DNA of 64,000 nt from contig NZ_JACKTL010000043.1 of assembly GCF_025822245.1 (NCBI RefSeq), positions 310,001-374,000 on the forward strand, written 5' to 3'. Below are positions 26,531 to 37,947 of this stretch, piece after piece (the stretch's first letter is position 1; each line of letters begins with the position of its first letter). The DNA comes from Mycolicibacterium hodleri (GTDB lineage: Bacteria > Actinomycetota > Actinomycetes > Mycobacteriales > Mycobacteriaceae). The notes below the pieces were generated by a model. The model had not been told where the DNA came from. It did no database searches and saw only the letters and a list, made by a program, of their open reading frames with translations. A program made the position numbers and the translations under genes.

Positions 26531-27736
26531 TCATCTCGCCCCGTCCACCGCGAAGGACGCCAGCGCCGCCCAATACACCGGGCTCGCGGTCGAGTCTCCG
26601 GAACGCCAGCGCCGCAGACATTCCCGCTGCCACTCGTTCACCGCCTGGCCTGCCCGATCGCCGTCGTGCGCATCGTCGACCGCCACGACCAGCTCCCCCA
26701 TCGGGTCCGTCGTGCCGCCGGCGAACCGCCGATAGCCGGCCGTCGTCGGCAGGGACCACAGCGTGGCCGTCACCAGTTGGGCCCCGCAGAGCACCATCGC
26801 CGCGACCAAACCCGTCGCCTCGTCGAACCGGTAGTCCCCACCGGAGGCGCAAGCGATCAGGGCGACCCGGGGCGGCAGGGGCAGCCGTCGCGACATGATC
26901 GCCGCGGCAGTCAGCGGATCCTCCTCCGCCAGGTGCAGCGCCGCTTGATCGGCGCGCCCCAACCGGTCCTCGGCGGCACTGGCGTGCCCGACGTAGAGCA
27001 GACGGCAGGGCTCCTCGGCCAGCATCGCGGCCAGCCAGTCGCGGTCGGCGTCGGTTCGGCGGAACAGCGCGGTCGACTCGGCCACCGCGGGCAGGACGCG
27101 TCGGGTGGCCACGCCGTCGGCGAAGTGCTGCGCCAGCAGCGTATCCGGCGACGGCCGGCCGAGAACCGAGCCCAGCGCCGAGTCGGGACGCTGCCCCGGG
27201 ACGCGGGGGTCGAGCACCAGCAGGGGTGATCGATGGCGGCGCTCGGTCCAGGTGGTGCGCAGGCGGGGGGCGTTCACGATGTTGGGTGGCACGGCCATCA
27301 GCAGGTCGGCCAGCTCCACCAGGCGGCGGTCGTTCCCCTCGAAGGGGACGGCGAGCAGACCCCACGGCACGCGCCCCAACCTGGCGCTCGGAGAGATGAA
27401 GAGCGCCGCACCGGGGGCGTGGGCGCCGTCGACGAGCACGCGCCAGGCCTGCTCGGACAGCAGCACCGACCCGAGTCGCCGGGCGAGGGCTTCCTCGGTG
27501 TCGGAGGCGGCGAACGGCCCGGACACCAGGGCCCTGGCCAACGCGTCGGCGACGGACTCCGCCGCGACCGGCTCGGGCAGTGCCCCGGCAAGGTCGTCGA
27601 GTGCGTCACGGATCTGAGCGGAGTGAATCACCCACGTCACCGTCCGCGACGGGTCCCCCACGATCCGGAGACTGGCGTACGTGGCCGGCCCGACGTCGGC
27701 GAACCGCAGGATCAGGGTCGTGTCCGTTATGGCCAT
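26531..27736 (-). CDS. CHAT-domain protease (caspase-like)
   Basis: A 401-residue protein. The C-terminal half (about 170-400) is a CHAT domain: LLYVGHAS with catalytic-His candidate 251, VALIACASGGDYRFDEATG with catalytic-Cys candidate 296, LVTATLWSLP, and the terminal SPVYWAALASF typical of CHAT proteins. Both dyad residues are present, so it is probably an active cysteine protease. Residues 1-165 are a separate N-terminal region (VPWGLLAVPFEG resembles the first CHAT strand-loop). ATG at 27736 lies inside the last codons of the TPR-like gene (10-nt overlap), so the two are co-translated. CHAT proteases act in CRISPR-, gasdermin- and TPR-associated immunity elsewhere; the target here is unknown. 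Confidence 0.87.
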   Translation of the reverse strand: MAITDTTLILRFADVGPATYASLRIVGDPSRTVTWVIHSAQIRDALDDLAGALPEPVAAESVADALARALVSGPFAASDTEEALARRLGSVLLSEQAWRVLVDGAHAPGAALFISPSARLGRVPWGLLAVPFEGNDRRLVELADLLMAVPPNIVNAPRLRTTWTERRHRSPLLVLDPRVPGQRPDSALGSVLGRPSPDTLLAQHFADGVATRRVLPAVAESTALFRRTDADRDWLAAMLAEEPCRLLYVGHASAAEDRLGRADQAALHLAEEDPLTAAAIMSRRLPLPPRVALIACASGGDYRFDEATGLVAAMVLCGAQLVTATLWSLPTTAGYRRFAGGTTDPMGELVVAVDDAHDGDRAGQAVNEWQRECLRRWRSGDSTASPVYWAALASFAVDGAR

Positions 27737-29457
27737 GTCTCCCAGACCGCTTCGGCCGCGGTGACGCACTGGCCGTAGCGTTCGAATGCCAGCTGCCGGT
27801 AGCGGTCGAGCACCGGCCCCGTGGTCGGATCCATCCGCAGCGGTGGCAGTGGACCCAGCCGCAAGAGCCCGGTGCCGTCGCTGATGGGCGGACCGGCGGC
27901 AACCAGTGCCAACTCGTCGACGTCGGTGATCGGGGCGGCGGCCGTGGACACGCTCGACCACTCCAGTGCGGCGGCGTCGGGAGCCTCGGCGCTGAAGGTG
28001 CCTCGTGCACTGTGGTATTCGACCAGCTGGCTGATCAGGTCGGAGTTCTCCCACTCCAGGGCGACGGCGAAGGCGCCGGCCAGCAGCGGCGCCGAGACGC
28101 ACGTCGCCCACTGTGCCCGAGCTTCGGCGTCGACGACGGAGTACCGCACCGAGTCGACGGCGAGCGACGCCGGCACCTTGAGTTCGGCTGCGCGCTCGAG
28201 CTTCTGCATCGCCGCACGATGCTCGTCGGTGCCCCGCTCTGCCCTGGTCGTCCCCGCGCCCGCCTGGTACCTCGCCTCGGCGGCCTCCCAGTCGTCGTCG
28301 GGGCGCCCGGCACCGTCGAATCCGAGGTCGGCCAGGGCCTCGGCCCGCAGGATGTTGCCGAGATGGTCGTCGAGGCGGGCGTAGGCCAGCCAGCTGCTGC
28401 GGGGTGAGGAGTCGAGGCAGGCCCGCGCTTGCGTCACCATGTCGACCGCCTCGGCATGCCTGCCGCGAAAGATGCTGATCCAACTGCGCTGCAACAGGAT
28501 ACGGTGAATGTGCAGGGGCTTCCCGAGCTCGCGCCAGTGCCGTTCGGCGTGCTCCCAGCATTCGTCGGCGGCCTTGAGCCCACCGGCCGACAACCTGGTC
28601 AGGCCGAAGAACAGCCAGCACCTGGAGACGGCGTTCGCCCTGGCGTAGCGGGCAATCACGGGATAGGCCTCGTACATCCGCGCCTCGGTGGCGACCCGGT
28701 CACCGGCCGACCAGCTCGCGGCGCCGCGTTCCAACCGGGCGCGGGCCGTCGCCAGCTCCCAGCCGCGGGCCGCGGCCCGGGCCTCGACCCGGCGCAACCA
28801 GGGTTCGGCGTCGTCGAGACGACCGGTCTCGATGCAGAACCGGGCGTATCCGATGCCACCGAGCACCCGCAGGTTGTCCTCCGATTCGCCGCTGTCGGAG
28901 GACGATTCGACGTGTCGGATCACCTCGTCCCAAAGACGTACCGATCGCACGTGCAAGTCGTCGTCACACAACCCCTCGGCGCAGACGATGCGCGCGTAGG
29001 TCAGAAGGTAGGCGTGTTCGGTTGCCAGATCGGCGAATTCGGTGTCGCCGTCGTCGAGCGCGGCCAGGGCGGCCGCGGCTGCCTCGTGGTCGCCGATTGC
29101 CGCGGCGAGCCCGGTCTCGAGGAAACCGGCCCTGCGCCCGTATCGACGAATCAGGTGCCGCGTCTCGGTGGGCGCCAAGGTCGACTGCTCCACCACGTCC
29201 GCGGCAGCCGTGCCCGCCAGGATGGACGAGTACGCGGCGAGGCACGCCCGGATGCGCACGGCGGCTTCGCGGACGCCGTCGTAGGCGGTCCTGACCAGGT
29301 AGAGCTCGCCGAGCTGGGCCAGCGCCTCCAGCATCCAGTCGTCCCGGTCGGCCTCTTCGATCAGCGGCATCAAGGAGAGCAGCAGCTCCTTGGCCGCCGT
29401 CTCGTCGCTGGCGAGGGCAAGGTGGCGGGCCCGCTCCAGCTCACCGGGGATCGACAC
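27727..29457 (-). CDS. Large TPR-like helical protein paired with the CHAT protease
   Basis: A 576-residue all-helical protein. Degenerate TPR-like helical pairs run through about residues 150-400 (ARFCIETGRLDDAEPWLRRVEARA, GRHAEAVDMVTQARACLDS). The last 120 residues are less repetitive and rich in Pro, Asp and Thr. No catalytic motif is seen. It is probably the sensor or scaffold partner of the CHAT protease, whose gene overlaps its 3' end. GTG at 29457 is chosen because TATGAT ends 6 nt upstream, giving a leaderless start; an in-frame start further upstream (29526) would precede the promoter. Confidence 0.78.
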   Translation of the reverse strand: MSIPGELERARHLALASDETAAKELLLSLMPLIEEADRDDWMLEALAQLGELYLVRTAYDGVREAAVRIRACLAAYSSILAGTAAADVVEQSTLAPTETRHLIRRYGRRAGFLETGLAAAIGDHEAAAAALAALDDGDTEFADLATEHAYLLTYARIVCAEGLCDDDLHVRSVRLWDEVIRHVESSSDSGESEDNLRVLGGIGYARFCIETGRLDDAEPWLRRVEARAAARGWELATARARLERGAASWSAGDRVATEARMYEAYPVIARYARANAVSRCWLFFGLTRLSAGGLKAADECWEHAERHWRELGKPLHIHRILLQRSWISIFRGRHAEAVDMVTQARACLDSSPRSSWLAYARLDDHLGNILRAEALADLGFDGAGRPDDDWEAAEARYQAGAGTTRAERGTDEHRAAMQKLERAAELKVPASLAVDSVRYSVVDAEARAQWATCVSAPLLAGAFAVALEWENSDLISQLVEYHSARGTFSAEAPDAAALEWSSVSTAAAPITDVDELALVAAGPPISDGTGLLRLGPLPPLRMDPTTGPVLDRYRQLAFERYGQCVTAAEAVWETWP

Positions 29458-29463
29458 GGCTGC

Positions 29464-29469
29464 ATCATA
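29464..29469 (-). promoter_or_regulatory. -10 element TATGAT, leaderless start of the TPR-CHAT pair
   Basis: TATGAT on the minus strand, six bases, then GTG at 29457. It is near the -10 consensus and shows that the pair has its own promoter. No -35 or operator was recognised. Confidence 0.6.
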
Positions 29470-29559
29470 AGTCGCCGCGGACGCCAGATGTGGAAGTCGG
29501 AAGTGGCGAAAGCGGCGGACGTGCACGGCACGCCCGCCGCCCTCCCCGGGGGCGACCTG

Positions 29560-30054
29560 TCAGTTGCAGGTCACCTTGATCTCGAACTTCTTCGTGATCA
29601 TCCCCGCCATCGGGTTCTTCATGTCGGCGCCCTGCGCCTCACCGGTGATGGTGTACGTGCTGCCGTCGACGGCGACCTCTGCCGAGCCGCTCTTCATGCC
29701 GTCCATCTGCGCGACCGAGAGGGCACTCCCGTCGACGACCAGGCCGAGGGATTCGACGGCAGGTGGTGTCGCGTCGGACATCACGACCGCGACGCCCTGC
29801 TGGCCACCGACCGTGCCGCTGGCGACGTTGATCTTGCCGCCGGCCTTGACGCAGGTGACGGTGCTGGTGTCGAGGCCGGCGAGGTCCTGACCCTCGACCT
29901 TGACCTCGGTGTTGCCGCTGGTGCTGACCTGCGTGCTGCTGCCGCTCGCGGCGGGCGAGCTCGAGCCGGGCGTCGAGCCCTTGTCGTCGGAGCAGCCGAC
30001 CAAGACCAAGGCCGCTGCCGCGATGCCGATACCCGCCGTCACGATGTTCTTCAT
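29560..30054 (-). CDS. LpqH (19-kDa antigen)-family lipoprotein
   Basis: A 164-residue lipoprotein. The signal peptide ends in a clear lipobox (LVLVGC) and is followed by a Ser/Gly/Thr-rich spacer. The domain shows LpqH-family features: two cysteines (VTCVKAGGKINVASG and the terminal KVTCN), VGGQQGVAVVMSDATPP and STYTITGEAQGADMKNP. It is exported and membrane-anchored; relatives are TLR2-active lipoproteins, but their physiological role is unclear. ATG at 30054 has AAGGGA 6 nt upstream; an ATG at 30069 contains that ribosome-binding site and is rejected. Confidence 0.85.
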   Translation of the reverse strand: MKNIVTAGIGIAAAALVLVGCSDDKGSTPGSSSPAASGSSTQVSTSGNTEVKVEGQDLAGLDTSTVTCVKAGGKINVASGTVGGQQGVAVVMSDATPPAVESLGLVVDGSALSVAQMDGMKSGSAEVAVDGSTYTITGEAQGADMKNPMAGMITKKFEIKVTCN

Positions 30055-30194
30055 GGGTAGTCCCTTCATTCCGCAACGTCGGGGATGACGTCGTCGTGAG
30101 GGAAGTACACGGGGTCTGATGCGCTACCGATCCCAACAATTGCCGGGGGCGATCGTGCGTCGCTGATGTCGGACCCCTCTCATACGATGGTGGC

Positions 30195-30317
30195 ATGGCT
30201 ACGGCGACAACCTCTTTGAGCTTCAAGGAGCGCATGGAGGTGTTGTTCGACGAGATGGCGGAGTTGGCGGGGCAGCGCAACGCGATCGACGCCCGGTTGG
30301 TGGAGATCGTCGCCGAG
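30195..30317 (+). pseudogene. Truncated 13E12/DUF222 protein N-terminus
   Basis: Forty-one codons read like the start of 13E12-repeat (DUF222-HNH) proteins: MEVLFDEMAELAGQRNAIDARLVEIVAE. After VEIVAE the similarity stops. The frame runs on without family features into the next gene, and the HNH part is absent. TACGAT lies 6 nt before the ATG, preceded by ATGTCGGAC with 8-bp spacing, a degenerate form of the DNA-damage promoter seen at uvrA and uvrB. 13E12 genes are known phage-integration targets in mycobacteria, so this may mark an old rearrangement. Confidence 0.65.
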
Positions 30318-30378
30318 ACGATGGTGAACGTGGCGCGCACTCCCCTTCCCGACGCGCGGCTGGCGGTACGGTGGCAAC

Positions 30379-30672
30379 GTGGGAGACCCCGAGGAGATCG
30401 TCGACGCCGAGATCGTGCCCGACCCGCCTGCCGAGACGCCGCCGCCAACGCCGCCGGAGACCGGTTACACCCAGGGCGGCGTGCCGACCTTCGAGTCGGT
30501 CCGGGAGAAGATCGAAACCAGATTCGGCACTGCCATCGGCTCGTCGGAGCTGGCGTCGGAGACCGCCGAGGGCCGTGAGGTCGAGGAGCAATACGAGGCC
30601 CGGCAGCGCGCCGCCCACGATCGCCTCGAACAGATTAGGGCGTCTATGCGGGACGAGCCGGATCGGACCTGA
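30379..30672 (+). CDS. Small conserved mycobacterial protein
   Basis: A 97-residue acidic protein. A Pro-rich N-terminus (IVPDPPAETPPPTPPETGY) precedes a helical C-terminus (FESVREKIETRFGTAIGSSEL, VEEQYEARQRAAHDRLEQIRASM). It occupies the place of Rv1638A beside uvrA, from memory. GTG at 30379 is 6 nt after TACGGT, a leaderless-type start. It precedes the AlkZ-like gene by 4 bp. Function unknown. Confidence 0.7.
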   Translation: MGDPEEIVDAEIVPDPPAETPPPTPPETGYTQGGVPTFESVREKIETRFGTAIGSSELASETAEGREVEEQYEARQRAAHDRLEQIRASMRDEPDRT

Positions 30673-30676
30673 CGCG

Positions 30677-31847
30677 GTGCGCTCGTTCTCCGTCGAGGAG
30701 CGGCGGACGCGGCTGGCTCGTCGGCATTTACTGGCAGAGCCCACCGGTCGACCGATCGCCGACGTGGCGAGCTCGTTCGTCGGTCTGCACGCCACCGACC
30801 CCGCCACGCCGTATCTGTCGTTGTGGGCCCGCTGCAACGGTTTTCGGGTGGCCGATCTGGACGGGGCGCTCTACGTCGACCGCGCGGTGGTCAAGCATCT
30901 CGCCATGAGGCGCACCCTGTGGGTGTTCGACACCGCCGACCTGCCGACCGTTCAGGCCGCGGCGAGCAGTCGGGTCGCCGCCACCGAGCGCAAGAGGTTG
31001 GTCGCCGACGTGGTGAAGGCCGGCATCGCCGACGACGGCGATGCGTGGCTCGCGGACGCGGCGGCAGCGGTCGTCGCCCACCTCGAACACCACGGTCACG
31101 CCAATGCCAGAGAGCTTCGCGCGGCCCTGCCGCAGCTGGCCGGCGACTTCGACCCGGCCCCGGGAAAGAGCTGGGGCGGGCCCGGACCCATCTCGCCTCG
31201 GGTGCTTACGGTGCTGGCCGTCGAGGGGCATCTGGTCCGGGGCCCGAACGAGGGCGGTTGGACGACGTCGCGGCCCAAGTGGACGTCCACGACACGATGG
31301 CTCGGCACGGCGGAGCCGGTCGACCACGACGCTGCGCGGGCGACGCTCGTCGCCCGGTACCTGCGCGCGTTCGGGCCCGCGACGGTGGCCGACGTGAAGT
31401 GGTTCTTCGGTCACACGCTCGGCTGGACCCGCGACGGTCTGCGCGACGTCGCTGCGGTCGAGGTCGACCTCGGCGGCGTTCCCGGCTGGGTGCTTCCCGA
31501 CGACCTGGACCCGGAACCACCCTGCGAGCCGTGGTGCGCGTTGCTACCTGGCCTCGACGTCACGACGATGGGCTGGCAGCAGCGGGATTGGTACCTCGGA
31601 CCCCACAAGGCCCAGGTGTTCGACCGCAACGGCAACGGCGGACCCACTGCGTGGAGCAACGGCCGCATCGTCGGCGGCTGGACGCAGGACGCCGACGGCC
31701 GAGTCGTCGTCCACCTCGTTCAGAACGTCGGCGCCGCGGCCTCGAAGGCGTTGACGCGCAAGGCCGAACAGCTCACTGACTGGCTCGACGGGGTGCGGAT
31801 CGCCGCCCGGTTCCCGTCGCCGTTGACCAAGTCGCGTGGGTCCTCGG

Positions 31848-31858
<11 letters not shown>
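30677..31858 (+). CDS. AlkZ/YcaQ-like winged-helix protein (putative DNA glycosylase)
   Basis: A 393-residue protein of the HTH_42/AlkZ-like superfamily, with N-terminal RTRLARRHLLAEP and FVGLHATDPATPYLSLWARC, FLAMRRTLW-like KHLAMRRTLWVFD, and central winged-helix repeats. The family includes bacterial glycosylases that unhook crosslinked or alkylated bases; the catalytic Q-x-D/Q-x-Q loop could correspond to WQQRDWY, but this is uncertain. GTG at 30677 is used. It converges on uvrA with an 11-bp overlap. The glycosylase role is inferred from family and location. Confidence 0.78.
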
Positions 31859-34745
<2,887 letters not shown>

Positions 34746-34802
34746 CTGATATCTCTCCTGGTCCGATGGTGCTCTCCAACCTGCTCGAAGTGCACCGCGC
34801 TC

Positions 34803-34825
34803 ATGGTATGTCCACGCACCGACAA
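34803..34825 (-). promoter_or_regulatory. RecA-independent DNA-damage promoter (PafBC type) of uvrA
   Basis: On the minus strand TTGTCGGTG, eight bases, then TACCAT: an exact match to the mycobacterial RecA-NDp consensus TTGTCRGTG-N8-TANNNT, which is activated by PafBC after DNA damage. The transcript would carry a leader of about 50 nt containing the AGGAGA ribosome-binding site. Confidence 0.85.
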
Positions 34826-34844
34826 GCCCCGTACGGTGGCAGTC

Positions 34845-35534
34845 ATGACTGGTCCGAGAACTTCCGTCGTCGACGACTACACCGGCCACGTCGAGCCCGG
34901 CTCGGCAGCACGACGCACCCTCCCCGGTGCGACGATCGTGAAGGCGTCCGTCGGCCCCATGGACAACAACGCGTACCTGATCACGTGTTCCCAGTCCGGC
35001 GAGACGCTACTCGTCGACGCGGCGAACGATGCGCCGGTCCTTCTCGAGCTGATCGAGCGGTACGCCCCGAAGCTGGCCCTCGTCCTGACCACCCACCAGC
35101 ACGGCGACCACTGGCAGGCGCTTGCCGAGGTGATCGGCGCCACCGGCGCACCAACCGCCGCCCACCGGCTCGACGCAGGCCCGCTGCCCGTCGCGCCGGA
35201 CCGCATCCTGTCCGACGGCGACACCGTCGAGATCGGCGAACTCAGCTTCGACGTGATCCACCTCCAAGGTCACACCGAGGGATCGGTGGCTCTCGCGCTG
35301 AGCGGCCCCGCCGCGGGCGACGCCGTGCAACTGTTCACCGGTGACTGCCTGTTCCCCGGCGGTCCAGGCCGTACGACCAACCCGCACGAGTTCGAATCGC
35401 TGCTCGGCGGCCTCGAATCGAAGGTGTTCGACCGGTACGGCGACGACACCGTGGTGTACCCGGGCCACGGGGACGACACCACCCTGGGCGCCGAGCGGCC
35501 GCACCTCGGCGAATGGAAGGAGCGGGGCTGGTGA
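34845..35534 (+). CDS. Metallo-beta-lactamase-fold hydrolase (Rv1637c-like)
   Basis: A 229-residue MBL-fold protein with the metal motif HQHGDHW, a later metal His in LQGHTEGS, the bridging Asp in FTGDCLFPGGPGRT and the terminal YPGHGDDTT. The pattern is that of glyoxalase II-like hydrolases acting on thioesters or other small substrates; the true substrate is unknown. ATG at 34845 is 7 nt after TACGGT, a leaderless-type start within the region shared with the uvrA promoter. Its stop overlaps the DUF427 start (GTGA). Confidence 0.88.
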   Translation: MTGPRTSVVDDYTGHVEPGSAARRTLPGATIVKASVGPMDNNAYLITCSQSGETLLVDAANDAPVLLELIERYAPKLALVLTTHQHGDHWQALAEVIGATGAPTAAHRLDAGPLPVAPDRILSDGDTVEIGELSFDVIHLQGHTEGSVALALSGPAAGDAVQLFTGDCLFPGGPGRTTNPHEFESLLGGLESKVFDRYGDDTVVYPGHGDDTTLGAERPHLGEWKERGW

Positions 35535-36031
35535 GCGGCTGGCCCAAGCCCGACAGGACCGGCCCCGGCCAGGAGTCGGTGTGGGACTACCCGCGACCGC
35601 CTCGGCTGGAGACGTTCAGCGGGTCCATCACCGTCGAGCTGGGAGGGGACACCATCGCCTCGACCGACCGTGGCTGGCGGGTCCTCGAGACCAGCCACCC
35701 ACCCACCTACTACATCCCCGCGGCGGCGTTTCGGGACGGCGCCCTGCGCCCCGCGGCGGGGTCGTCGTGGTGCGAGTGGAAGGGCGTGGCGTCCTACTTC
35801 GACCTGGTTAACGGGGCACGCGTCGCCGAACGGGCCGGCTGGACGTATCAGGAACCCACGCCCGGTTTCGAACCGATCGCCGGTGCCGTCGCCGTGATGG
35901 CCGCACAGGTGGACCGCTGCACCGTCAACGGTGAGCAGGTCGAGTCGCAACCCGGTGGCTTCTACGGCGGCTGGATCACCAGCTGGGTGAAGGGCCCGTT
36001 CAAGGGCATCCCAGGCTCCAGGGGCTGGTAG
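35531..36031 (+). CDS. DUF427 domain protein
   Basis: A 166-residue protein with DUF427 features: VWDYPRPPRLE, GDTIASTDRGWRVLETSHPPTYYIP, WCEWKGVASYFDLV and FYGGWITSWVKGPFKG. The family is a small beta-barrel of unknown function. GTG at 35531 overlaps the upstream stop by 4 nt (GTGA), so it is co-translated with the MBL-fold hydrolase. An in-frame ATG at 35513 lies inside that gene. Confidence 0.85.
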   Translation: MSGWPKPDRTGPGQESVWDYPRPPRLETFSGSITVELGGDTIASTDRGWRVLETSHPPTYYIPAAAFRDGALRPAAGSSWCEWKGVASYFDLVNGARVAERAGWTYQEPTPGFEPIAGAVAVMAAQVDRCTVNGEQVESQPGGFYGGWITSWVKGPFKGIPGSRGW

Positions 36032-36048
36032 CCCCCGGAGCCCGATCG

Positions 36049-36492
36049 TCAGGAGGTGTGGACGATCAGGACGTCGGACTTGGACCGACGCGCCACGTTG
36101 GCGGGCACCGATCCGAGCAGGCGACCCGCGATGGTGCTCAGGCCGACGTTGCCGACCACCAGAAGGTCGGCCTTGATCTCCTCGGCCAGGTCGACCAGCG
36201 CGTCGACCGGAGCGCCGACGACGGCCTTCTCGTCGACGTCCTTGGCTCCCGCGGTGTGGGCGCGATCCCTGGCCTCACGCAGGATCGCGTAGATGGGGGC
36301 GTTGCCCGCCATCTTGTAGCCCTCGTCCTTGAGGACGTCAGCGGCCCGGGAGTCTTCGCTCTGTGGGAAGTACGCCGTGGCCACGATGAGCTTCGCGCCC
36401 GCTCCCGCGGCGATCTGCGCGGCCCGGTCTACCGCGCGCAGCGATGAATCCGAACCGTCAGTTCCGACCAAAACGGTCTGATAGGCGCCCAT
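36049..36492 (-). CDS. Universal stress protein (Rv1636 type, cAMP-binding family)
   Basis: A 147-residue single-domain UspA-like protein: TVLVGTDGSDSSLRAVDRAA at the N-terminus and the nucleotide loop VVGNVGLSTIAGRLLGSVPANVARRS near the C-terminus. Length and sequence match the Rv1636/MSMEG_3811 group, which binds cAMP with high affinity rather than acting mainly as an ATP-binding Usp. It may buffer cytoplasmic cAMP. ATG at 36492; convergent with DUF427 17 bp away. The adenylate cyclase at 13845 lies in the same window. Confidence 0.92.
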   Translation of the reverse strand: MGAYQTVLVGTDGSDSSLRAVDRAAQIAAGAGAKLIVATAYFPQSEDSRAADVLKDEGYKMAGNAPIYAILREARDRAHTAGAKDVDEKAVVGAPVDALVDLAEEIKADLLVVGNVGLSTIAGRLLGSVPANVARRSKSDVLIVHTS

Positions 36493-36771
36493 TCAAAGCC
36501 CTCCCAGGGTTGATTGCCAAGCCATCCGAGACAGTAACCCGAAGTTCGGTGAACAGGGGGCGATTCACACGGATGACGCGAGTAGTCCAGCGGTGATCGT
36601 AACCGCGGCGTTGCCACCGCCGGCCACGGTGGTGAGCAACCGTACGCAATCCGACGGCGGCGGCGCCGGTCGCGTCGACGGGCCCGACGTGACCTGGGTC
36701 ATCGCCGTCCGCAAAGGGCGCGGAAACCCATTGACGCTCACGGAGATTCGCGGGCCGTCCACCCGGCCGGG

Positions 36772-37632
36772 CTAAGTAGCCCGCGGCCGGCCGAAGTACA
36801 GCTCTTGGGTGGCGATGCACACCACCTGCCCTGCGCGGTTGTACATGGTGGAGGTGGCGAGCCCCCGGCCGCTGATTGCGCTGGGCGAGAACTGATCCGA
36901 CAGAACCCAGTCGGTCAGGTCGACGGGACGGTGAAACCAGAGGGCATGGTCGATCAGCGCGTTGTAGGCGGTGGCCTGGGTGGCCCGGCGCATGACGACG
37001 GCGGTCTCCAGCATGGTGGTGCCGGACAGGTAGGTCAGCAGGCAACTGTGCAGGATCTGGTCGTCCACTACGGGTTCGGTTGGCCGCCACCACAACCGGA
37101 TTCGGGGCGAGGGCTCGGGAAGCTCCAGCGCCAGCCGCGGTGGCGCGTCGACGTAGCGAAGTTCGAAGGGCTGCTTGCGCACCCAGTACCCGTGGAGCTC
37201 GTCGGCGAACTGCGCAAGCTGCTTGCCGACGGGAAGCAGCGACTCCGGTGCGGGAACCTCCGGCATCTGCGCGTGGTAGTCGACGCCGTCGACCGGTGTG
37301 CTGAACGAGGCGAGTGCCTCCAGGAGCACCTCGCCGTCCTGCCGGGCGGTGACCTGCCGGGTCGACAGCGTGCCGCCGTCGCGGGACCGGACGACGTGGA
37401 AGTCGACGGGGCGACGGGCGTCGCCGGCGCGAATGTAGTAGACGTGCACGCTGTGTGGGGTGCGGCCGGGAGCCGTGCGGCTGGTCGCCATGAGGGCCTG
37501 TCCGGCGATGTGACCGCCGACGATGTGGTGGGCGGGGTTGTCGAGCTGGGTCGCGACGAAGTCGTCGTCGCCGGTCTGGTCGACGTGCAGCGTGGCGACG
37601 ATGTCGGCCAGCGACGGCGTGTAGGAACTCAC
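36772..37632 (-). CDS. tesB: Acyl-CoA thioesterase II (TesB)
   Basis: A 286-residue double-hotdog thioesterase. The N-domain has HIVGGHIAGQALMAT and SVHVYYIRAGDARRPV; the C-domain has YNALIDHALWFHRP, LSDQFSPSAISGRGLATSTMYNRAGQVVCIATQE, with the catalytic Asp, Ser/Thr and Gln positions of TesB. It hydrolyses medium- and long-chain acyl-CoA. GTG at 37632 fits the family N-terminus. The 279 bp downstream to the stress-protein gene contain no gene I can support. The tRNA-Cys repeat lies 65 bp upstream. Confidence 0.93.
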   Translation of the reverse strand: MSSYTPSLADIVATLHVDQTGDDDFVATQLDNPAHHIVGGHIAGQALMATSRTAPGRTPHSVHVYYIRAGDARRPVDFHVVRSRDGGTLSTRQVTARQDGEVLLEALASFSTPVDGVDYHAQMPEVPAPESLLPVGKQLAQFADELHGYWVRKQPFELRYVDAPPRLALELPEPSPRIRLWWRPTEPVVDDQILHSCLLTYLSGTTMLETAVVMRRATQATAYNALIDHALWFHRPVDLTDWVLSDQFSPSAISGRGLATSTMYNRAGQVVCIATQELYFGRPRAT

Positions 37633-37696
37633 TGCGCGAATCTTGCCGTAGCTGTCGCCATCAGGACGGTCGGGGGCCGTCGTCGACGACCAACGC

Positions 37697-37746
37697 GAGC
37701 GGATGACGGGATTCGAACCCGTGTAAACGGCTTTGCAGGCCGGTGC
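37697..37746. repeat. Left attachment site: orphan tRNA-Cys 3' fragment
   Basis: Fifty bases identical to 39671-39720, covering the anticodon region to the 3' end of tRNA-Cys without the 5' part. Flanking bases differ at once on both sides, so these are exact repeat limits. Confidence 0.92.
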
Positions 37747-37872
37747 AGCGCTCAAAACCGGGTTGTCTGGTGACGTCGGGTTGCGGCGCCTTACCCTTTA
37801 TCGTCGCAGCTAGAGCGCCTGATTTGCACTTGCGATGCACTTGGGTGACAGTTGCCCACCACTCCCCCGGTC

Positions 37873-37891
37873 AGCGCCACGTTAGCGCCAC
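37873..37891 (+). repeat. Paired AGCGCCAC repeats, possible integrase arm sites (left)
   Basis: AGCGCCAC occurs at 37873 and 37884, 11 bp apart. The same pair with the same spacing is near the right end (39594 and 39605, the last copy ending in A). One helical turn between copies near both ends suggests integrase arm-type sites. Confidence 0.4.
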
Positions 37892-37947
37892 GCCCAGCAA
37901 AGGCCGTGGCGGCAGCGGGACGGCTAGTGCGCGGCACCCGGCGACGT

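Noticed and set aside
30069..30069. Upstream ATG for the LpqH-like lipoprotein
   Set aside because: That ATG overlaps the AAGGGA ribosome-binding site of the ATG at 30054, which begins a normal signal peptide.
36493..36771. Possible 60-codon gene between the stress-protein and thioesterase genes
   Set aside because: The frame at 36593-36775 has no recognisable family, ribosome-binding site or leaderless signal; I see no supported gene in this 279-bp gap.
37747..37947. Additional gene between the left attachment repeat and the integrase remnant
   Set aside because: Short frames here show no family features; the stretch holds only the paired AGCGCCAC repeats.
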